Positions 26,129 to 35,067 of a stretch of 64,000 nucleotides of DNA are shown piece after piece. Each line of letters starts with the position of its first letter. Position 1 is the first letter of the stretch. Source of the DNA: Opitutia bacterium UBA4506 (GTDB lineage Bacteria > Verrucomicrobiota > Verrucomicrobiia > Opitutales > Puniceicoccaceae); the NCBI GenBank assembly GCA_002388665.1, contig DGMY01000089.1, positions 35,166-99,165 of the forward strand, given 5' to 3'. The notes below the pieces were generated by a model that saw only the letters and a program-made list of their open reading frames with translations, ran no database searches and was not told where the DNA came from. Both the position numbers and the translations under genes were made by a program.

Positions 26129-27892
26129 ATGAAACCAGCATTCGACCTACTGCACTCCATCACAACCTGGATCCGAGAGAGCGCTCGCGAGATCCCGGAA
26201 TTTCCTGACGACTTTGACCCGTCGGTCCGGCCGGCCGATCCGCGTTTTGGCGACTTCCAAGCGAATGGAGTGCTCCCTTTGGCCAAAAAGATGAAAACCA
26301 ACCCGCGCCAACTTGCGACGGCCCTCATGGCGAAGATCGAAGAGCACCCGGAATTGGGGAGCGGGGAGTTCGATCTAACGATTGCCGGGCCCGGATTCAT
26401 CAATATCACCCTAAAGCCTGCCTTCCTTTCGGCATGGGCCAAGGCCTTCGACCAGCCTGAAGATCTCTCCGCAGGCCTCCGACACCTCTACAAAGAGAAA
26501 ACTGTCGTTATGGACTTCAGCGGCCCCAACACCGCCAAGCAGATGCACGTGGGCCACATCCGCTCCACCGTGATTGGTGAATCCATTTCGCGTCTCCTCT
26601 CGTTCTGCGGCGCGAAGGTCATCCGCGACAACCACATTGGAGACTGGGGCACACAGTTCGGTATCCTACTACTCGCCTGCAAGCGCTTTGGCTTCGACTT
26701 TTCAGTCGAGCCCTCCGTCGCCCTTCCAGCCCTCGAAGATCTGTACCGTCAGGGGAACCAACTGGTCGAAGAGGACCCGACAGCCAAGGATGAGGCACGC
26801 CAAGAATTGGTCCTTCTTCAAAATGGGGACGAGGATCGCATGGGAATCTGGAAGAAGATCAACGAGATCAGCCAGGGCGCGTTCAACGAGCTATACCGCC
26901 GCCTCGATGTTACTTTCGACCTCAATCTCGGCGAGAGTTTCTACCGCGATCAGGTCCACGGAGTCTGCGAAGAACTCGAGGAGCTGAAGATCGCCGAGGT
27001 GAGCGACGGTGCCCTCGTCGTCTTCCACCCCGAGCACCCCCGCTTCAACGAGCAGCCATTCATCATCCGCAAATCGGACGGAGCCAGCAACTACGCCACG
27101 ACAGATCTCGCAACCGTGGCCTATCGCTGCGAAGAGCTAGACGCCGACGAGATCATCTACGTCACCGACGGTCGCCAGCAGGACCATTTCGAACAACTTT
27201 TCCTCACGGTTCAAAAATGGTTCGCCGGCGCTGGCAAGCCAGCCCCCACCCTTCGCCATGTCTGGTTTGGCACCATTCTCGGGGAGGGCGGCAAGGCGAT
27301 TAAGACTCGTAGCGGCGGATCGGTGAAGCTACGCGACTTGATCGACGAAGGGATCGAGAGGGCCCGCTTGATTGTCGACGGAAAGAACCCGAACCTCCCC
27401 GACGAGCAAAAAGCTGCGATCGCAGAGGCGGTGGGAATCGGTGCGATTCGGTACGCCGATTTGATGCAAAACCGTACTCACGACTACGTATTCTCCTGGG
27501 ACAAGATGCTAAGCTTCGAAGGCAACACTGCCCCCTACCTGCTCTACGCAGTTGCCCGAATCCACGCAATTTTCCGCAAAGCGGGGATTCAACCCGGCGA
27601 GGGAGAAGAGTCCGCCAGCGACCTCGAGACCGAGGAAGAGATCCAGCTCGCCCGCCAACTCACCTTGTTCCCGACAGCCATTGCTCAGGTAGCCCAAGAC
27701 CTTCGGCCCCACTTCCTGTGCACCTACCTGTTTGAATTGGCAAACGCCTTCAGCAGCTTCTACAACGCCAATCGTGTCATGACGGAGAACCCACAAGAGC
27801 AAGCCCGCCGCCTCATGCTCTGCTCGCGCACTCTTCTCTACCTGCAAACCGGCCTCCAGCTGCTCGGGATTGAAACTCTGGAACAGATGTAG
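26129..27892 (+). CDS. argS: Arginyl-tRNA synthetase
   Basis: A class I aminoacyl-tRNA synthetase of 587 residues. The order is the N-terminal ArgRS additional domain (about 1-110), the catalytic Rossmann domain with the HIGH equivalent HVGH in DFSGPNTAKQMHVGHIRSTV, GDWGTQFGIL, and a helical DALR anticodon-binding domain (from about 465) containing FLCTYLFELANAFSSFY. Like many ArgRS it has no clear KMSK. The ATG at 26129 gives normal length. The next gene overlaps its end by 23 bases. Confidence 0.96.
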   Translation: MKPAFDLLHSITTWIRESAREIPEFPDDFDPSVRPADPRFGDFQANGVLPLAKKMKTNPRQLATALMAKIEEHPELGSGEFDLTIAGPGFINITLKPAFLSAWAKAFDQPEDLSAGLRHLYKEKTVVMDFSGPNTAKQMHVGHIRSTVIGESISRLLSFCGAKVIRDNHIGDWGTQFGILLLACKRFGFDFSVEPSVALPALEDLYRQGNQLVEEDPTAKDEARQELVLLQNGDEDRMGIWKKINEISQGAFNELYRRLDVTFDLNLGESFYRDQVHGVCEELEELKIAEVSDGALVVFHPEHPRFNEQPFIIRKSDGASNYATTDLATVAYRCEELDADEIIYVTDGRQQDHFEQLFLTVQKWFAGAGKPAPTLRHVWFGTILGEGGKAIKTRSGGSVKLRDLIDEGIERARLIVDGKNPNLPDEQKAAIAEAVGIGAIRYADLMQNRTHDYVFSWDKMLSFEGNTAPYLLYAVARIHAIFRKAGIQPGEGEESASDLETEEEIQLARQLTLFPTAIAQVAQDLRPHFLCTYLFELANAFSSFYNANRVMTENPQEQARRLMLCSRTLLYLQTGLQLLGIETLEQM

Positions 27893-28679
27893 TTTCCGGG
27901 GGGCGGTAGTCCTCCACTTCCTCGCCATCGACACGGTTTGCGCGGTCCTGGCCTGGAGCCTCCTCGCAGACCGCCTGCTCGGCAGTGCGATTCATCCCCT
28001 CTCCCTCCTCTGGACGGGAGCCGGGGTATGGCTCGCATATACGGCCGACCGATGGATGGACTCGCTACCGGGCAGCACGGAGCAAAACCCCGGCGAGAGA
28101 CACCGCTTTGCCGGCCGGAACCGCAACTCAATCGCGCTGGCCTGGCTCTGCGTGTGGATTCTCTCGCTCGGCAGCGCTGTCGCCATTCTACCGGCGGGCA
28201 TCCTACTCGGGGGGGCCGTTGTCGCGATTCTGGGAATCGCCTACCTGCTCATCATCCAGCGCCTTCCGTCCCGTGACGAAACTGGAAAACTGCGGGCGGG
28301 AGGCGGCTGGGTGGTCGGCCTTCTTGTCGCCACGGCCGCAAACCTCTTCCCCGCCCTGGAGGGAAATGCCAGTGCGATCACAAAACTAATAGTATGGCTG
28401 CTTACGGCCTGGGCATTTTTTCTCCAGACTCGAGCGACTCGCCTCTGGGAAGAGGGAGAGAGCATCCCCCGCCAATGGCTCCTCATCCTCACCATTTGCG
28501 GCGCAATCGCAGCGACTATCCTTCATGAAGCTCCGGCTGCAGTCGCGGCCCTCACCCTGGCTGGTGGTATCCTGATCACAGACCGACTCCCGATCCATGA
28601 CAAGGTGGCTGTCGCCGATTGGGTCCTCGCTATCGCAGGCGTCTGCGGTTGGGCCGTGGCCTTAGCGCTGCTTCCCTAG
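27870..28679 (+). CDS. UbiA-like polytopic membrane protein
   Basis: A hydrophobic protein of up to 269 residues with about eight spans. The motif WLAYTADRWMDSLPG, near residue 52, resembles the first Asp-rich region of UbiA prenyltransferases (NDxxD), but only DRWMD is present and the second Asp motif is not clear, so enzyme activity is doubtful. The proposed start is a TTG inside the argS end; a later start would cut into the first span. It probably depends on the argS transcript. Confidence 0.6.
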   Translation: MKLWNRCSFRGAVVLHFLAIDTVCAVLAWSLLADRLLGSAIHPLSLLWTGAGVWLAYTADRWMDSLPGSTEQNPGERHRFAGRNRNSIALAWLCVWILSLGSAVAILPAGILLGGAVVAILGIAYLLIIQRLPSRDETGKLRAGGGWVVGLLVATAANLFPALEGNASAITKLIVWLLTAWAFFLQTRATRLWEEGESIPRQWLLILTICGAIAATILHEAPAAVAALTLAGGILITDRLPIHDKVAVADWVLAIAGVCGWAVALALLP

Positions 28680-28739
28680 GTCCCGGGGAATGCGGTTCCT
28701 GACTTGTCCCCCTCCGCCTCTGGACTATCCTTGATTCCC

Positions 28740-29198
28740 ATGTGGAAAAAAATCCTACTCATCCCGATTCTCGGTCTTCTCTTCGCCTCCCTTCCCGCCC
28801 ACGCCGCTAACCCGGTCAACAAAACACTGTTCGGGGGCGTCGCCATCCACGGCTATGACCCCGTAGCCTACTTCACCCAGAAAAAGCCGGTCAAAGGGAC
28901 CAAGGAGTGGAACTTCAAATGGAACGACGCTACCTGGTATTTCGCATCCAAGGAAAATCGAGATCTCTTTGAAAAGGACCCCGATCAATACGCACCCCAA
29001 TACGGCGGATACTGCGCCTGGGCCGTAGCCAATGGCTCCACCGCCGACATCGACCCCGACTCCTGGACGATCGTCGACGGAAAACTCTATCTCAACTACA
29101 ACTCAAAGATCCAAAAGAAATGGGAGGCCGATCGGCAGGCTCTTATCCAAAAGGCCAATCAGGAATGGCCCAAACTCGACGACTCCCAGAAGGAATAG
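28740..29198 (+). CDS. Exported YHS-domain protein
   Basis: A protein of 152 residues with a signal peptide (MWKKILLIPILGLLFASLPAHA, cut after AHA) and a YHS-related domain containing AIHGYDPVAYFTQKKPVKG, WYFASKENRDLFEKDPDQYAPQYGGYCAWAV and a C-terminal helix. The GYDPVAYF...YGGYCA form is widespread in marine Gram-negatives as a periplasmic protein of unknown function, possibly metal-related. The preceding TTG start at 28704 gives a non-signal N-terminus and was rejected. It precedes the Dus gene by 81 bases. Confidence 0.85.
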   Translation: MWKKILLIPILGLLFASLPAHAANPVNKTLFGGVAIHGYDPVAYFTQKKPVKGTKEWNFKWNDATWYFASKENRDLFEKDPDQYAPQYGGYCAWAVANGSTADIDPDSWTIVDGKLYLNYNSKIQKKWEADRQALIQKANQEWPKLDDSQKE

Positions 29199-29279
29199 AC
29201 TCGGTCTCCAGTAAGATCTCTCCAACCGGGATGACCCACCAATTGACTCCCGGGGCGAACCGGCCTCACTCTCGACATC

Positions 29280-30290
29280 ATGCCTTTGACTGAAAAAGAT
29301 TGGCTCCCGTGGTTTGGAAACGGCAAATTTCCACTCTACTTGGCGCCGATGGCGGGGTTCACCGACATCGCCTTCCGACATCTGTGCAAACAGTTCGGGG
29401 CAGACGTACTCGTATCCGAGTTTGTGATGTGCGAAGCCCTCCTCCGGGATGTCCCCAATGTATGGGAAAGCATCGAGTTCACGGAGTTCCAGCGCCCCAT
29501 GGGGGTCCAGATCTTCGGCTCGGACCCGGCCCGAATGGGCGAGGCAGCCAGGGCGATCGAAGAGCGGCTCCACCCCGACTTTCTAGACCTAAATTTCGGG
29601 TGTCCCTCCGAAAAAGTGACGCGGGCCGAAGCGGGCTGTTCCCTCCTGCGAAACCTGCCAAAACTCGGCAAAATCGCGGGGACGGTTCGCCGCGCCCTTC
29701 CCACGATTCCCGTGACCGCCAAGATCCGAATCGGATGGGACGCCGACTCTATCGTCGCCTCCGAAGCAGCCCGCATTCTCGAAGAAGAGGGAATGGAAGC
29801 TCTGGCAATCCACGGCCGGACCCGCGTGCAAGGTTACAAGGGCGACGCAGATATGGGTGTCATCGAATCCGTAGCCTCTGAACGCAGTATTCCCGTAATT
29901 GCCAACGGGAGCGTTGAGGACTGGGAGCGCATCCACCATCTCGCCAACGACACCGCTTGCGCCGGCGCCATGATCGGACGAGCAGCCCTCGGAAACCCCT
30001 GGATATTTCAACGGATCAAAACCTTTCTCCAGACCGGCCGGATTCCACCCCCACCCGAGCTGGAAGAACGCATTGACGCCTTAATTTTTTACGCAAAAGA
30101 GCTCCTACAGTCACCCCTCGGGATCGCTCGAAAAGACTCCATCGCCTGGATGCGGCCCAAACTCAAATCGCTGCTCAAGGATCTCCCCCACAGCCGCAAG
30201 GCCCGTGTCGCGATCGATCAAGCCAATACAGCCCCCGAGCTACTGGAAGTCCTCGACGGCATGGCCAATCGTGTCGCCCAAATGAAATAA
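29280..30290 (+). CDS. tRNA-dihydrouridine synthase
   Basis: An FMN enzyme of 336 residues that reduces uridine to dihydrouridine in tRNA D-loops. The barrel shows LAPMAGFTDIAFRHLCKQFGA, the catalytic-cysteine region LDLNFGCPSEKVTRAEAGCS, TAKIRIGWDADS, the FMN phosphate site IPVIANGSVEDWERIHH and GAMIGRAALGNPWIF. The arrangement is DusB-like, but the subgroup (A, B or C) cannot be fixed by eye. The helical C-terminal domain (from about 250) is present, so the gene is complete. Confidence 0.92.
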   Translation: MPLTEKDWLPWFGNGKFPLYLAPMAGFTDIAFRHLCKQFGADVLVSEFVMCEALLRDVPNVWESIEFTEFQRPMGVQIFGSDPARMGEAARAIEERLHPDFLDLNFGCPSEKVTRAEAGCSLLRNLPKLGKIAGTVRRALPTIPVTAKIRIGWDADSIVASEAARILEEEGMEALAIHGRTRVQGYKGDADMGVIESVASERSIPVIANGSVEDWERIHHLANDTACAGAMIGRAALGNPWIFQRIKTFLQTGRIPPPPELEERIDALIFYAKELLQSPLGIARKDSIAWMRPKLKSLLKDLPHSRKARVAIDQANTAPELLEVLDGMANRVAQMK

Positions 30291-30381
30291 CACGGAACCA
30301 GCTCTCGTCTGCCGGGGCATCATTTAACAATCCAGTTACTCGAATCGACCCATTTTACTGGACCCGGGATTCTTTAGAGAG

Positions 30382-30417
30382 TTGCCGAGCGCAAATCGAT
30401 TCGGCAAACTGCCGAGC
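30382..30417 (+). promoter_or_regulatory. Alternative hairpins at the start of the 30420 gene
   Basis: A central TCGGCA (30401-30406) can pair either with an upstream TGCCGA (30383-30388; stem extends to TTGCCGA/TCGGCAA) or with a second copy of TGCCGAGC at 30410-30417 to form a tight hairpin with an AAC loop. The second hairpin ends five bases before the ATG at 30420 and would cover the ribosome-binding position. No Shine-Dalgarno match is seen. This is read from sequence only; function is inferred. Confidence 0.35.
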
Positions 30418-30419
30418 TC

Positions 30420-31211
30420 ATGAAGCATATCCCACTCCTCCTCCTTCTCCTGTTACCCCTAGCCACTACTCCGACCCGGGCAACCAACGTCGAGTTAGTA
30501 GGATTCCACATTGGGAGTGAGTATTTTATCCTCACTGAGGAAATCAACTCGGACGACTTCCGCGCCCGCCAAATGATTTTTGTCCTCAAATGCACCTTCA
30601 CCGAAGGACAGATCAGCGGAATCAACACCGACTCTATCCGCCTTCGCGTCATCCCCGAGGGCTCAACCAGTGGGATCTCCTATTCGGCCAACGATCTGAC
30701 GGTTCTCGTCACCGAGGTCCTTGATGACCGAACCGCCCTCCTCCAAATCGCCTGCCCCTACGACGTCAATGTCCTCGGCACCAAAGCTACGATTCAAGGA
30801 GAAGTCCTCGTCGTCCTGGAAGAAGAGGAAAAACAATCCCGCCCCATTCAGCTCCGGCTGGAACCAGGCTACGAGGTCATGCTCGACAACTTTCCGATCC
30901 TACTTTCTGGAGTCGAGATCCCCAAGAACTCCCCCTACCCACTCGCGATCACATTCCGCATGTCCAAAGGGAACAACGAAGACCGCAAATACTCCGTAAA
31001 GTTTTTCGACGAGAAAATGCGACCGATCTCCTCCGACCGCAGCGACTACGTCATCGACAACATTCACGAGGCAACCTACAGCCTCCAGCAACGTCCCCGC
31101 ACGGTAAACGCTGTCTTCAACTACGTTGGCGTATCCAAGAGTTCCACCGTGCGATTTGCCCTAAATTGCAACCTCGACCTCATCGATTTGACCGACGAAT
31201 TCGAGAAATAA
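30420..31211 (+). CDS. Exported protein of unknown function
   Basis: A protein of 263 residues with a clear signal peptide (MKHIPLLLLLLLPLATTPTRA). The mature part is beta-rich and acidic, with no domain recognised; VELVGFHIGSEYFILTEEI and SVKFFDEKMRPISSDRSDYVIDN are the most regular stretches. Its start region carries competing hairpins (30382-30417). It lies alone between the dus gene and tRNA-Pro, so context gives no role. Confidence 0.65.
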   Translation: MKHIPLLLLLLLPLATTPTRATNVELVGFHIGSEYFILTEEINSDDFRARQMIFVLKCTFTEGQISGINTDSIRLRVIPEGSTSGISYSANDLTVLVTEVLDDRTALLQIACPYDVNVLGTKATIQGEVLVVLEEEEKQSRPIQLRLEPGYEVMLDNFPILLSGVEIPKNSPYPLAITFRMSKGNNEDRKYSVKFFDEKMRPISSDRSDYVIDNIHEATYSLQQRPRTVNAVFNYVGVSKSSTVRFALNCNLDLIDLTDEFEK

Positions 31212-31311
31212 TTCTCCCCTTCGAGTTTCCATTTCAGGAAGAAAAGAAAGTGTTACGAAATCGCTTGCGCATCTGTCGCAATTCCGATTCTCTACAGCCT
31301 TCTCGATTTGG

Positions 31312-31391
<80 letters not shown>

Positions 31392-31559
31392 TCTCGAGAT
31401 CCCGCGGTTTTCCAGGCAAATAAAGACCGCACCAGTCAGGACAGCGCGAGCCGTGACTGCATTCCCAACTGAAAGAGGCGAAAGCAACTCGCTACGGCGA
31501 CCGCTTTTTTGGCGGCAGGACCGAAAAAGGAACCTCAATCCCAGGTACTCCAGGATCGT

Positions 31560-32123
31560 CTAAGAAGATTCTTTCTGAGCAGCCGAATGAGCACGGCAAA
31601 ACCGATCAATTGGAGTTTCCAAATCATCCCAGTCAGCCCGGCTCCGTACATCACTCCCTCCGGAGAGTGACGCTATTGCTCCAGGGCTTCTTTCATCATC
31701 GGTCGACCGCATTTCCCACCAGCATTGCCCGCGGTGATTGTGCTCGTGATCAATAACAAACCCCGTATCCCTCATCATAGGACCAATCCAGCCGATACAA
31801 TGGTCACAATAGTCAGGATACTGCTCCAAGCCGTTTCGGGTTAGAAAACCTTTTGAAGGGCAATCGTGCATATCGATTCGAAAGACCCCATCGCGCACAG
31901 TGATCCGAAACCCCAGCTCGGGAGATTCCTCTGCCAAGGTATACCCCCAATAGGCCTTCATCCCTTCTATCCCCTCCTGCGCAATCAGCTCACGCGCATG
32001 CAATTGACTATCCCGACTAATCGCCTCCTCCCAAAAACCAGAGAGCAGCTCTGGACCGCCCCGATTGTTCAACCAGGTGAATGTCCATTCGTAGTGACCA
32101 CAAAAATCGTATGAACCCAGCAT
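31560..32123 (-). CDS. Cys-rich ATC-hydrolase-like protein, copy 2
   Basis: A protein of 187 residues without a signal peptide. Its core HDCPSKGFLTRNGLEQYPDYCDHCIGW followed by a later NHRGQCWWEM repeats the CP...YCxHC...C layout of the gene just upstream. The layout resembles the ATC hydrolase family (L-2-amino-thiazoline-4-carboxylate hydrolases and relatives), where these cysteines and a CP motif are conserved; this assignment is by recall. The ATG shares one base with the upstream stop (TGATG), so the two are translated as a pair and may form a heteromer. The final 45 residues are unique. Confidence 0.6.
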   Translation of the reverse strand: MLGSYDFCGHYEWTFTWLNNRGGPELLSGFWEEAISRDSQLHARELIAQEGIEGMKAYWGYTLAEESPELGFRITVRDGVFRIDMHDCPSKGFLTRNGLEQYPDYCDHCIGWIGPMMRDTGFVIDHEHNHRGQCWWEMRSTDDERSPGAIASLSGGSDVRSRADWDDLETPIDRFCRAHSAAQKESS

Positions 32124-32650
32124 CAGAGTGTCGCCTCACAGATGGAGCCAGGCACTCGAGCAGGTGCTTCATCTGGATCCTCAAAATAGGTGTGTCGGCA
32201 ACTACCATTGCCCCCGACAAGACTCATTCCCATTCCCGCCGCGCGCGCGCGAGCCTGGCCGAGGATCTCGCAATGCTCACAGTACCTCGAAACAGGACAA
32301 CGCCCCTGCGTCCTAAAATGACGAATTGCAGGACAGACTTTCACGTCAATCTCGACACGACCCTCACCTTCCTCAACAACCACCTCAGATCCAGGTTCCG
32401 CGCCAAAGAATGCACGCCAATACTCCGCGACCATCGGTAAACCTTCTTCTTTCCATGCCGAATTTACCGGCGCAAAATACTCTCGCCCAAGCTGCTCAAG
32501 ATAATCCTCCCAAGCTCCGCCTGGCTGAGAATCGAGCAAAAACCGGAAGGTCGCATTGATCGCAAAATAGAAATCAGCGGCTCCCTGGGGCTTGCTATCC
32601 GTATAGGGGAGAACCCCCGAAGAATCCCTCTTCATCAAAAGATCATACAC
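32123..32650 (-). CDS. Cys-rich ATC-hydrolase-like protein, copy 1
   Basis: A protein of 175 residues, paralogous to its downstream neighbour. The marked region is KVCPAIRHFRTQGRCPVSRYCEHCEIL with a later NGSCRHTYFED, giving five cysteines in a CP...CP..RYCEHC...C pattern. It could bind metal or carry out a thiol-dependent hydrolysis. It overlaps the DapA-family gene by eight bases at the ATG used here; an ATG five codons later (32635) is also possible. The trio DapA-copy 1-copy 2 is one operon. Substrate unknown. Confidence 0.6.
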   Translation of the reverse strand: MYDLLMKRDSSGVLPYTDSKPQGAADFYFAINATFRFLLDSQPGGAWEDYLEQLGREYFAPVNSAWKEEGLPMVAEYWRAFFGAEPGSEVVVEEGEGRVEIDVKVCPAIRHFRTQGRCPVSRYCEHCEILGQARARAAGMGMSLVGGNGSCRHTYFEDPDEAPARVPGSICEATL

Positions 32651-33596
32651 ACACAGACCGCCCAGTGGCTCGTGCTAGGTAGCCAAGACCATCTTCACCT
32701 TCCAGCAACCGATCAATCGATTCACGACAGGAATCACTAAGGCTATAAGAGAGAAGGCTCTTGGTGGAACGAAAGACTCCCAGCTTTCTCAGCAAATATT
32801 TCAATCCTGCCATCCAAGAGGAAATACCCTCCCCATAGACTGCATAGAGCACCCTCTCCAACTCGGCCTGTATCCGCGCGGCCCCGTCGACATCTCCTCG
32901 ACGAACCGCCTCGACCACATGAACCGCAAGAGGTGCATTAAAAATCGAGCCCCCGAGAATAAATCCATCATATCCGGCAGCGGCCGGACCCACACAGTCG
33001 AACTCATCTCCATTGAAGAGCTGCAGTTCAGGCCTCAATTTCTTTGCTGCCGCCAATTGATTCCGGATATCCGCCAACCCCGAGCTATCCTTTACAAACT
33101 GCAGGTTGGGATGCTGCAACACCGCGTCCAATCCAGCAGAATCAAGCGAATACTGGGAGTGCTGCCCACGCTCATAATACCCTACCGGCAGAGGACTCTT
33201 ATCCAGCACCGTAGTATAAAATTCGCAAAGCGTGCCAGCGCTTGCATTCATCATAAAATAAGGACTCGCGATGACGACACTGTCCACGCCCCAGTCCGAT
33301 GCCCGCTGGATATTCTCCAGAATTCGAGACACCGAGTTGTCCGTAACCTGATAGCAAAGCGCCAGTCGACCCTTTGAGGCCTCTACGCAGGTACGAACCA
33401 GAGCCTCCCGATCCGAATCCGTCAGCCAAGGCCCCTCCCCGCAAGTGCCCGCGAGAAAGAGGCCCTGAACACCGATGGACAGATGGTGCTCGACCATAGC
33501 CTCAACCGAAACCCGATCAATGTTCCCATTCTCATTGAGCGGGGTTGGAGTAGCTGACCACGCAACAACTTTAGAACTTTCAGCAGCGAGATTCAT
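32643..33596 (-). CDS. DapA-family lyase/synthase (DHDPS/NAL superfamily)
   Basis: A class I aldolase-type TIM barrel of 317 residues. Schiff-base chemistry is supported by FVKDSSGLADI (Lys near residue 169) and Tyr in PVGYYERG; the GTCGEGPWL loop replaces the GTTGE loop of DapA. The superfamily includes dihydrodipicolinate synthase, N-acetylneuraminate lyase, KDG aldolases and keto-deoxy sugar acid dehydratases. The catabolic setting next to a GntR repressor and transporter makes a degradative keto-acid substrate more likely than lysine synthesis, but the exact one is unknown. It is the first gene of the three-gene lyase operon. Confidence 0.85.
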   Translation of the reverse strand: MNLAAESSKVVAWSATPTPLNENGNIDRVSVEAMVEHHLSIGVQGLFLAGTCGEGPWLTDSDREALVRTCVEASKGRLALCYQVTDNSVSRILENIQRASDWGVDSVVIASPYFMMNASAGTLCEFYTTVLDKSPLPVGYYERGQHSQYSLDSAGLDAVLQHPNLQFVKDSSGLADIRNQLAAAKKLRPELQLFNGDEFDCVGPAAAGYDGFILGGSIFNAPLAVHVVEAVRRGDVDGAARIQAELERVLYAVYGEGISSWMAGLKYLLRKLGVFRSTKSLLSYSLSDSCRESIDRLLEGEDGLGYLARATGRSVCV

Positions 33597-33606
33597 TTCT
33601 ATAACC

Positions 33607-34314
33607 TCAAGAATAGCGGCGGCGGAGCCCTACGGTAGCAGAAAAGATCGCAATCGAGATCATTCCGGCGAAGTAACTAGACTCTGGAACAGCGGCTGTC
33701 GTTCCCGAAAGAATGATCGCATCATTTCCGGCAAATCCGGCCGAAGCATTCGAAGCAGAAGGCCGGTCATACCCATAGAGACGGAACTCCACCGAATCCA
33801 CCGCCTGCAATGCCGCGATCGATGCGAGGTCGAGATTAAAGGACGTCACAGCATTACTCCCCGAAAGGTCAATCTCGCTACCAAGCGATACTCCGTCTGT
33901 AGCAAAGCCATCCAAACTATACTCCCACTGAAAAAGCTGCGCACTATTCGCGCTCGGCCGACGCAGTGTAAAATCCAGATCGCTCAAGCTCATAACGGTT
34001 CCAGATACCGATTCGGCAAAAAAGGCAAAGTAGTCATCTCCACTAACCGCATCGCTCAAGTCGGTTCCCGGACCCGGCATGTCGAGAGCATAGAACGCGT
34101 TGCTGCCGTTTGCGATTGTCAGACCCGAACCCAGACTCAGTGTCGAAGACTCCATATCCGTGCCAATGACATTGGCGGCCTGAGAAGCCGGCGGCTCGGT
34201 TCCACGCCCCCCAAAGTCCCACTCCAGAAGAGTTTGCGCACCGAGTACCGGAACACAGATTGAACTGGCGAGAAAGAATACCCCGCGAAGATAGTAGTTT
34301 GTTTTTATCATCAT
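33607..34314 (-). CDS. PEP-CTERM-like surface protein (VPES variant)
   Basis: A protein of about 235 residues with an N-terminal signal (YYLRGVFFLASSICVPVLGA), a Ser/Asn-rich beta-sandwich-like middle, and a C-terminal sorting signal: a VPES motif, one hydrophobic helix and RRRYS. The usual PEP-CTERM motif is VPEP, so this is a variant. Such proteins are processed by an exosortase and go to the cell surface or exopolysaccharide; no exosortase lies in the window. The ATG at 34314 (first of two tandem ATGs) directly precedes the signal. It ends 10 bases before the lyase operon. Confidence 0.8.
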   Translation of the reverse strand: MMIKTNYYLRGVFFLASSICVPVLGAQTLLEWDFGGRGTEPPASQAANVIGTDMESSTLSLGSGLTIANGSNAFYALDMPGPGTDLSDAVSGDDYFAFFAESVSGTVMSLSDLDFTLRRPSANSAQLFQWEYSLDGFATDGVSLGSEIDLSGSNAVTSFNLDLASIAALQAVDSVEFRLYGYDRPSASNASAGFAGNDAIILSGTTAAVPESSYFAGMISIAIFSATVGLRRRYS

Positions 34315-34368
34315 ATTATTTTTTGTATGGTTATCTGTCCTACGAGGGGTTTTCGACAAAAGTGGGCG

Positions 34369-35064
34369 CTAAATCATCTCACCAGTGTAGCGCAGGAGAC
34401 GTAGAGTTTTGGTGCGTAAGATGTGCTGGCGAACAAGCTCCTCGGAAAGCTTGGCATCACGCTTCATCAACGCCTTCGCGATCTCAGCATGAGTCGGAAC
34501 CGGCAGATCCGAAGAGGGCTGCGGAACTTTGATTTCAGTTTCCAGCAAGCAAAAGGTATACTCGATCAGACGCTCTTTCTTCAGCGTATCGAACAAGCGT
34601 TGATTTCCGCTGTTTTCGGCGATCGTCGCATGGAACATCAAATCCTTCTTCATCAACACCGGATATACCGACCGGTTTCCAGCTAGTATCTCTCCATTGA
34701 GTTCATCGACCTCCTCCGCCAGGTCAGCGAGCGCCGAAAGCTGAGAAGAGTCCGCTTTCGCGCAGAACAGTCGGATCGCAAGAGCTTCCAATGCCGCGCG
34801 GATATCAATGCTCTCGCAGAAACTATCCAAGGAAATACTGCGCAGAAACGTCCCTGAACGAGGGACCCGAACCAGCACCCCAAATTGCTTCAATTCCTCC
34901 AATGCTGAACGAACCCTACCCCGAGGTAATCCTAATTCACTCGAAAGGCTCGCCTCCCCAATCCGCTTGTCCGGACGCAAATGCCCGGAGTGCAGCATGG
35001 AGATAATCGTCTGTACGAGATCAGATCGATCCCCTGCCAAATTTTTTCGCCTTTCGTCACTCAT
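34369..35064 (-). CDS. GntR-family transcriptional regulator (FadR/FCD subfamily)
   Basis: A protein of 231 residues: an N-terminal winged helix-turn-helix (IGEASLSSELGLPRGRVRSALEELKQFGVLVRVPRSGTFLR) and an all-helical FCD domain (about 80-220) with the metal-ligand-type DLMFHATIAENSGN, PTHAEIAKAL and RQHILRT histidines. FCD proteins bind sugar acids and other carboxylates and usually repress a neighbouring catabolic operon. It lies at the divergent promoter of Module A, with near-palindromic repeats upstream of its start (35068-35252), so it probably represses both arms and itself. Confidence 0.92.
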   Translation of the reverse strand: MSDERRKNLAGDRSDLVQTIISMLHSGHLRPDKRIGEASLSSELGLPRGRVRSALEELKQFGVLVRVPRSGTFLRSISLDSFCESIDIRAALEALAIRLFCAKADSSQLSALADLAEEVDELNGEILAGNRSVYPVLMKKDLMFHATIAENSGNQRLFDTLKKERLIEYTFCLLETEIKVPQPSSDLPVPTHAEIAKALMKRDAKLSEELVRQHILRTKTLRLLRYTGEMI

Positions 35065-35067
35065 ATT

